This document shows, one piece after another, positions 35,675-40,303 of a stretch of DNA of 40,303 bases. How positions within the stretch are numbered: position 1 is the first letter of the stretch; the number at the start of each line of letters is the position of its first letter. The stretch is from an uncultured beta proteobacterium (GTDB taxonomy: Bacteria; Pseudomonadota; Gammaproteobacteria; Burkholderiales; Casimicrobiaceae). The notes below the pieces were generated by a model, which ran no database searches, was not told the origin of the DNA, and saw nothing but the letters and a program-made list of their open reading frames with translations. The position numbers and the translations under genes were made by a program. The stretch lies in NCBI GenBank assembly GCA_903912485.1, contig CAIWHR010000329.1, positions 1 through 40,303 of the forward strand. The letters are read 5' to 3'.

Positions 35675-38230
35675 TCAGGCTTTCTGGACGCGGACGCCGG
35701 TGAATCCGCCGTTGCGCGCCGTGGCGCCGCTCAGCCGATCGTAGTCGTCCACCAGGATGTCGTTGTTGTTGCCGCCGCGCGGCAGCGCCTTGGCGTAATC
35801 CGCCGCGGCGATGCGGCCGTAGGCCCAGTGGCCCTGGCCGTAGCACTTGGCGACGGTGCCCTGGCGCACGCCTTCCCAGAGCTTCAATCTGGTGACGATG
35901 GCTCCCGTGGTCGACGTGACCCTGACGCTGTCGCCGGACTTCAGGCCGAGCTTCGCGCCGTCGGCCGGGTTCATCTTCAGCACGTCGTCCCAGCTGATGT
36001 CGCCCGGATCGACCTTCTTGAATTCCTGGTACCACGGCGTGTTCTGCGAGCGCCCCTCGCGGTTGAGCCGCGACTTGTAGTCGATGAAGGCGAACGGATA
36101 TTCGTCGACGCTGCCGTGCCGCTTCGGCGGCTCGTAGTGCGGGACGAACGCCACCTCGCCGCGCGCGACGTAGCCGCAGACGGTGAGGATGTCGTCCGGC
36201 GTCGTCTCGTACTTCTTGGCGTGCGCGGCGAGCCCCTTCTTCAGCGTCTCGCTGTAGAACTCGAATTTCTTGGTCTCGGTCGCGAACTTGCCGCCCCAGC
36301 CCTTCTTGTAGCTGTACTTGGCGCCGGCCCAAATGCCCTTCTTGCGGAAGTCGGCCCAGCCGGCGAGCGGCGCATCGCCCTTCAGCGGCTCCTTGGGCTT
36401 CCACAGCGTGGCGCTGGTGATCTTGGCGGCGATCTCCATGAACTCGAATTCGTTGGTCGGCGTCTTGCCGGTTTCGGGGTCCTTGAACTCCTTCGAGTAG
36501 TAGTCGAACAGGTTGGGGAAGCCCTTCGCCTTGAACTTGGCGGCGAGCAGCCACATCACCTCGTTCTCCTCCTGCTTGACATCCCACAGGCGCTTCGCGG
36601 CCGGCTGCTGGATCGAGGCGTAGCCGTAGCAGTTGCCCATGTTGCTGACGACCGACATCCCTTCGCTGGAGTTGTACGTCGCCGGCAGCACGATGTCGGC
36701 GAACTGCGTCATTTCCGACGCGTTGGTCACCATGTGCGCGAAGAACGGCAGCTTGGCCAGCGCCTTGTCCCAGCGGCCGGCGCCGGTGCACGAGAAGTTG
36801 AAGTTGTTCCACGAGGCGAGCAGCACCTTGACCGCACCGGGGTCCTTCAGCATCGCGTTGGCGATGTTGTTGGTCACCACGCCGCTGCCGGGATTGGCGT
36901 TCATCATCGCCGGCATGTCCTTGGCGCCGCGACCGTCGATCTTCTTGTGCTTGCTGTAGCCTTTGGCGATCTCGTCGACGTAGGCGTCGGACTTGGGGAA
37001 CGCGGCGAGCGGCACGCTGGAGCTCTGCAGCACGCCGCCTTCGACGTCGATCGATCCCAGGAGGCCGTTCAGCGCGTGGACGACCATCGCCGTGTACGTG
37101 CCGCGCGGGTTCATCGCCACTCCGGGACCCATCCAGATCCCGACCTTGGGTGCGGCCTTCGCCATCATCCTGGTCACCCGCAGGATCTGCGCCGCCGGGA
37201 TCAGCGTCTCCTGCTCGGCCCAGGCCGGCGTGCGGTCCTTGAGCTCGATGTTCCACCACTTGACGAGTCCGTAGGTCTCCTTCTCGGCGAAGGCGGCCTC
37301 GTCGACGGCCTTGCCGGCCACGAACAGGTTCTTGCCGTCCTTGAAGTCGCCGACGAACTCCCTGCTCCACAGGCCCTCGGTCAGCAGCACGTGGGCGATG
37401 GCGCCCGCCAGCGCGCCGTCGGTGCCCGGCTTGATCGGCAGCCACTCCTGCGCCTTGGCCGCGGTATTGGACAGGCGCGGGTCGACGCAGATCACTGCGC
37501 CCTTGGCCAGCAGGTCGCCGAAGAAGTGGATGACGTTCGGCACCATCCGGTTCGATGCCAGCGGGTCGGTGCCCCAGGCCACCACGCACTGCATGTTCGC
37601 AAGGTCGTAGTCGCGGTAGCCGAAGAACCCCTGCGTCAGGCCCGGCCCCATCTTCTCGGCCTCGGCGCAGATCGCACTGTGCGAGAAGTAGTTGGTCGTG
37701 CCGTAGATCTTCGGCAGCGTGCCGTACAGGAGCTCGGTCGACGTCGACGAATAGCGGCCGCGGATGTAGCAGAACTTGTGCGCCTCGTCGGCCTTGCGCA
37801 GCTCCAGCATCTTGTCGGCGACGGTGTCCAGCGCCTCGTCCCAGGTGATGGGCACCCACTTCGGGTCGACGCCGCGGCCCTTCAACGGGTTGGTCCGCTT
37901 CATCGGCTGCTTGACCCGGTCGGGGTCGTAGGTCTGTTGCGGGATGAGGTGACCGCGCGGGCAGCAGTGGCCGTGGTTGGTCTTCGACAGCTGGTTGCCG
38001 CGCACGCGCACGGCACGCCCTTCCTCGACGAAAATCTCGATCGCGCACCACTGGGTGCAGCCCTGGCAGGTCGTCGCCACCCATTCGCCGGCGGCGGGGC
38101 CGGCGGGCTTCGCCTTGCGCACCGCCATGGCGCTCGTGACCGGGGTGGTTGCCTGCGTCGCGCATCCGGCAGCGATCATGGCGGCCGTGGCACAGGACGC
38201 TTGAATGAACGCCCGTCTTGTCAGTCTCAT
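35675..38230 (-). CDS. arrA: Respiratory arsenate reductase catalytic subunit
   Basis: Periplasmic molybdopterin enzyme of 851 aa that reduces arsenate to arsenite as terminal electron acceptor. It starts with a twin-arginine signal (TRRAFIQ at 4-10). The N-terminal cluster site is C55-x2-C58-x3-C62-x27-C90, the spacing described for ArrA. FCYIRGRYSSTST holds the RGRY motif at 157-160 that marks ArrA; the related arsenite oxidase ArxA has a GRGWG-type motif there. SHSAICAEAEKMGPG, VAWGTDPLASN and the C-terminal molybdopterin-binding GHWAYGR region complete the DMSO-reductase family layout. The start follows GGGAG with an 8-base spacer. The signal ends near AAGC, which could also be a weak lipobox. 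Gene order arrA-arrB-arrD and the neighbouring ars genes support the assignment. Confidence 0.92.
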   Translation of the reverse strand: MRLTRRAFIQASCATAAMIAAGCATQATTPVTSAMAVRKAKPAGPAAGEWVATTCQGCTQWCAIEIFVEEGRAVRVRGNQLSKTNHGHCCPRGHLIPQQTYDPDRVKQPMKRTNPLKGRGVDPKWVPITWDEALDTVADKMLELRKADEAHKFCYIRGRYSSTSTELLYGTLPKIYGTTNYFSHSAICAEAEKMGPGLTQGFFGYRDYDLANMQCVVAWGTDPLASNRMVPNVIHFFGDLLAKGAVICVDPRLSNTAAKAQEWLPIKPGTDGALAGAIAHVLLTEGLWSREFVGDFKDGKNLFVAGKAVDEAAFAEKETYGLVKWWNIELKDRTPAWAEQETLIPAAQILRVTRMMAKAAPKVGIWMGPGVAMNPRGTYTAMVVHALNGLLGSIDVEGGVLQSSSVPLAAFPKSDAYVDEIAKGYSKHKKIDGRGAKDMPAMMNANPGSGVVTNNIANAMLKDPGAVKVLLASWNNFNFSCTGAGRWDKALAKLPFFAHMVTNASEMTQFADIVLPATYNSSEGMSVVSNMGNCYGYASIQQPAAKRLWDVKQEENEVMWLLAAKFKAKGFPNLFDYYSKEFKDPETGKTPTNEFEFMEIAAKITSATLWKPKEPLKGDAPLAGWADFRKKGIWAGAKYSYKKGWGGKFATETKKFEFYSETLKKGLAAHAKKYETTPDDILTVCGYVARGEVAFVPHYEPPKRHGSVDEYPFAFIDYKSRLNREGRSQNTPWYQEFKKVDPGDISWDDVLKMNPADGAKLGLKSGDSVRVTSTTGAIVTRLKLWEGVRQGTVAKCYGQGHWAYGRIAAADYAKALPRGGNNNDILVDDYDRLSGATARNGGFTGVRVQKA

Positions 38231-38303
38231 CTAGATGTCTCCCTCGCTTGGGCTCAATTCCGATGGGTGCAGGTCGGCGAACCATGCGTTCGCAAACCAC
38301 GAC

Positions 38304-38318
38304 GGGTCAATTTGACCC
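38304..38318. promoter_or_regulatory. Palindrome GGGTCAATTTGACCC, candidate operator
   Basis: Perfect 7-bp inverted repeat around one central T in the region between divergent arrA and the arsR-arsM fusion. The half-site GGGTCAAT occurs again at 38345-38352, within the arsR-arsM promoter spacer. A shared regulator acting on both promoters is plausible. Confidence 0.5.
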
Positions 38319-38337
38319 CTTAATGCATAGGGGCATG

Positions 38338-38365
38338 TTGACAGGGGTCAATGGTGTCGTATAGT
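38338..38365 (+). promoter_or_regulatory. Near-consensus sigma-70 promoter of the arsR-arsM fusion
   Basis: TTGACA (38338-38343, perfect -35) and TATAGT (38360-38365, five of six -10 bases) are 16 bases apart. The expected transcript start, about 38372, falls only a few bases before the ATG at 38375, so the mRNA would have almost no leader. Confidence 0.65.
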
Positions 38366-38376
38366 TGCAAAACTAT
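38361..38376. promoter_or_regulatory. Inverted repeat ATAGTTGCAAAACTAT, candidate ArsR operator
   Basis: Perfect 6-bp arms with a 4-base spacer. It overlaps the -10 element, the expected transcript start and the first two bases of the ATG. A repressor bound here would block its own promoter. Confidence 0.5.
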
Positions 38377-39622
38377 GGAAACCAAGTCCGCATTGGCAGC
38401 CCTGGCGGCGCTCGCGCAGGACACCCGTCTGGCGGTCTTCCGCCTGCTGGTCGAGCACGCCCCGGAGGGCCTGCCCGCCGGACAGATTGCCGGGCAGCTC
38501 GGCGTTCCGCCGGCTTCGCTTTCGTTTCACCTGAAGGAACTGACCCGCGCGGGCCTCATCGATCCATTGCAGGACGGGCGCTTCGTCTGGTACAGCGCCA
38601 ATCTGGACGCGATGAACGGTCTGGTCGGCTATCTCACCGAGAATTGCTGCCGCGCCAGTGCGGTCTGCGACTCCCGATGTGCGCCCAAGCCGAAGCCGAT
38701 CGTCGCGGTCAAGGCACCGCCGCCGAAGCGCCGGCGTTCGGCGCAGGGCGCTGCAGCGACGCAGGAGGTATCGACCATGACTGCACCAGCCGGCGTGAAG
38801 GAAGTCGTCCGCGAGAAATACGGTCAGGCGGCGTTGCGCGTGAAGACGGGCCAGAGCGGCTGCTGCGGCAGCGCGCCCGGCGCGCTCGACTGCTGCGACC
38901 CGATCACCTCCAACCTGTACGACGCCGGCCAGGCCGGCGAAGTCCCCGACGATGCGATGAAGGCATCGCTGGGCTGCGGCAACCCGACCGCGCTCGCGGA
39001 ACTGAAGCCGGGCGAAGTCGTGCTCGATCTCGGCTCGGGCGGCGGCATCGACGTGCTGCTCTCGGCCAGGCGCGTCGGGCCGACCGGCAAAGCCTACGGC
39101 CTCGACATGACCGACGAGATGCTGGCGCTGGCCGAGCAGAACCGGGTCAGGAGCGGTCTCGCCAACGTCAGCTTCCTGAAGGGCGAGATCGAGCACATTC
39201 CGCTGCCCGCCGATGCGGTCGACGTGATCATCTCGAACTGCGTGATCAACCTGTCCGGCGACAAGGACCAGGTGCTGCGCGAAGCGTTCCGCGTGCTCAG
39301 GCCCGGCGGGCGCCTCGCCGTCTCCGACGTCGTCGTCCGCGGCGAGGTCCCCGCGGCGATCCGCAGGAGCATGGAGCTCTGGGTAGGTTGCATCGCCGGC
39401 GCGTTGGCGGAGGACGACTACCGGGACAAGCTCGCGCGAGCGGGATTCACCGGCATCGAGGTCGAAGTCACGCGCGTCTACGGCGTCGAGGACGCGCGCA
39501 CGTTCCTCGCGGCCGAAGGGCTCGATGTCGACGCTGCCGCGGCCGAGATCGACGGCAGGTTCGTCAGCGCCTTCATCCGGGCCGTGAAGCCGCTGTCCTG
39601 CTGCGCCCGGACCTGCTGCTGA
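38375..39622 (+). CDS. arsM: ArsR-ArsM fusion: arsenite-responsive repressor plus arsenite methyltransferase
   Basis: Protein of 415 aa. Residues about 1-100 form an ArsR/SmtB winged helix ([16 protein letters not shown], then [18 protein letters not shown] as recognition helix). Cys91, Cys92 and Cys98 have exactly the CC-x5-C spacing of the As(III) site of Acidithiobacillus ferrooxidans ArsR. A Pro/Lys-rich linker of about 30 residues leads to a full Ars[17 protein letters not shown] (Cys201), [16 protein letters not shown] for SAM binding, [12 protein letters not shown] (Cys289) and WVGCIAGAL (Cys339). These three Cys match the conserved arsenic-binding residues of ArsM. The end is Cys-rich (SCCARTCC). 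The ATG at 38375 begins the repressor fold; an ATG at 38351 lies inside the promoter. ArsM can also be started alone at 38777. It would convert As(III) to methylated arsenicals and regulate its own supply. Confidence 0.9.
   Translation: METKSALAALAALAQDTRLAVFRLLVEHAPEGLPAGQIAGQLGVPPASLSFHLKELTRAGLIDPLQDGRFVWYSANLDAMNGLVGYLTENCCRASAVCDSRCAPKPKPIVAVKAPPPKRRRSAQGAAATQEVSTMTAPAGVKEVVREKYGQAALRVKTGQSGCCGSAPGALDCCDPITSNLYDAGQAGEVPDDAMKASLGCGNPTALAELKPGEVVLDLGSGGGIDVLLSARRVGPTGKAYGLDMTDEMLALAEQNRVRSGLANVSFLKGEIEHIPLPADAVDVIISNCVINLSGDKDQVLREAFRVLRPGGRLAVSDVVVRGEVPAAIRRSMELWVGCIAGALAEDDYRDKLARAGFTGIEVEVTRVYGVEDARTFLAAEGLDVDAAAAEIDGRFVSAFIRAVKPLSCCARTCC
38763..38779 (+). promoter_or_regulatory. Internal Shine-Dalgarno and ATG for a separate ArsM product
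   Basis: AGGAGG (38763-38768) lies eight bases before an in-frame ATG (38777-38779). Starting here gives a 281-aa protein, the normal length and start point of free-standing ArsM. This is a far better ribosome site than the one at the 5' end of the fused frame. Confidence 0.65.
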
Positions 39623-39779
39623 CGCCGTACGTATCAGTCTTCTGTTACTTACGCGCCGCCGCGCGCTCTGCTAGTTTCGAACGCCGCCCGGAGCGGGGCG
39701 CCGGGCAGACGGCGACCCGTGGCGGGTGCGGCGGCAGCCCCGCGGGGGGGCAACGGGACTGGACAACGGCGGAAGAATC

Positions 39780-40166
39780 ATGGATTGGCTGTTCGAATAT
39801 CTGCCGGATCAGGGCGTCCTTGTCATCACGACGGCCGGACCGGTGACGCCGGATTCGCTGCCGGAATTCCTGGACGCCGCCGTGGCGGAGTCGGACCGGC
39901 TGGGCACACGCACGTTGCTCGTCGATCATCGCGATTCCCCGGTCGAACTGTCGCTGCTGGATTTCCACCAGTTGCCTCGCGTCGAGATCAAACACGGCCT
40001 GACCGATAAGCATCGGGTGGCCTTTGTCGTGGCCACGGCGACGATGGCGATGAACGGCGTGCGTCATTACGAGAACCGGGAATTCAACAACGGGCTGCCG
40101 CGCCGGACGTTTCTCGACCGCGAAGCCGCCCTCGACTGGCTGCTGAACGGACCGTCGCCCCGCTAG
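39780..40166 (+). CDS. Small SpoIIAA/STAS-like hypothetical protein
   Basis: Protein of 128 aa, unrecognised at family level. The alternation of beta and helix, the start WLFEYLPDQGVLVITTAGPVT, a central TRTLLVDHRDSPVELS and the end FLDREAALDWLLN resemble SpoIIAA-like/STAS-fold proteins. The last phrase is typical of the closing helix in that group. There are no Cys and no signal peptide. The ATG at 39780 follows GGAAGA; upstream in-frame codons are low-complexity. It lies 157 bases after the arsR-arsM fusion and may be unrelated to arsenic. Confidence 0.6.
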   Translation: MDWLFEYLPDQGVLVITTAGPVTPDSLPEFLDAAVAESDRLGTRTLLVDHRDSPVELSLLDFHQLPRVEIKHGLTDKHRVAFVVATATMAMNGVRHYENREFNNGLPRRTFLDREAALDWLLNGPSPR

Positions 40167-40228
40167 GAGTCTGGGCGGCAGAATGGAAATTCGTGCCAAC
40201 CGGATGGGGGCGTGAACGTTAGATTGCC

Positions 40229-40303
40229 ATGGCTACCAGTTACCGCCCGTACCGACCCGACCAAGTCATGCTGCTGCCTGCGTCGTTGCAGGATTGGCTG
40301 CCG
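40229..40303 (+). CDS. IS1182-family transposase, N-terminal 25 codons, cut by window end
   Basis: The last 75 bases encode a start and RPYRPDQVMLLPASLQDWLP, which matches the strongly conserved beginning of IS1182-family transposases (RPYDPDQ-x-LLPP-x-L-x-DWLP). The frame is open to the window end. The outer end of the element should lie between 40167 and 40229, but I could not fix the terminal repeat without the other end. It marks a mobile element directly beside the arsenic island. Confidence 0.78.
   Translation, partial: MATSYRPYRPDQVMLLPASLQDWLP

Noticed and set aside
35675-38230. Assignment of the molybdoenzyme as the arsenite oxidase ArxA or a polysulfide reductase
   Set aside because: The active-site motif is RGRY, not the GRGWG type of ArxA, and the length, Cys spacing and arsenic neighbours fit ArrA better. 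A tree would settle it.

Overview
The window is G+C-rich throughout (roughly two thirds by eye) and densely coded. Protein families and codon use suggest a betaproteobacterium of Rhodocyclales or Burkholderiales type, probably capable of anaerobic respiration. This is inferred from gene content; no rRNA or other phylogenetic marker is present.

Layout. (1) 1-6713 is a backbone-like stretch: the end of an Fe3+/phosphonate-type ABC importer, a MaoC hydratase, a DoxX-like/BtaA-like pair and a chemoreceptor with a perfect FNR-type box upstream. (2) 6883-26681 is a cell-surface polysaccharide island. It holds NeuB, three CMP-sugar synthetase-like proteins, several glycosyltransferases, two capsule-synthase-like proteins, a DUF115/Maf-like protein, a methyltransferase and a Wzm/Wzt ABC exporter whose ATPase carries a C-terminal carbohydrate-binding extension. 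The likely product is a nonulosonic-acid-containing glycan exported by the ABC route. Two closely related secreted proteins built on a repeated GWGxNFxHQG module flank the neuB section. The second copy is frameshifted at a run of nine G. (3) 26771-27445 is an isolated SprA-type putative metalloprotease. (4) 27631-39622 is an arsenic island. Its rightward genes are arsC, acr3, a SigZ-like sigma factor, a YraQ/ArsP-type permease, a thioredoxin-CcdA fusion, a second YraQ-type permease and a small CxxC thioredoxin. Its leftward genes are arrA, arrB and a TorD-family chaperone, encoding a respiratory arsenate reductase with the ArrA-type RGRY motif. Divergent from arrA is an in-frame ArsR-ArsM fusion. 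(5) 39780-40303 holds a small SpoIIAA/STAS-like protein and the first 25 codons of an IS1182-family transposase cut by the window end.

How the genes fit together. ArrAB would use arsenate as periplasmic electron acceptor. The arsenite formed, together with that made by cytoplasmic ArsC, would leave through Acr3 or be methylated by ArsM, and organoarsenicals may leave through the YraQ/ArsP-type permeases. The thioredoxin-CcdA and CxxC proteins look like a thiol relay serving this module. The ArsR half of the fusion carries the Cys-Cys-x5-Cys arrangement of As(III)-sensing ArsR proteins, and its promoter contains clear palindromes. The most unusual items are the ArsR-ArsM fusion that keeps an internal Shine-Dalgarno for ArsM alone, the terminator between arrB and the chaperone gene, the redox/permease module, the G9 tract in a duplicated secreted-protein gene, and the near-continuous start/stop overlaps and bridging mini-ORFs in the polysaccharide operons.
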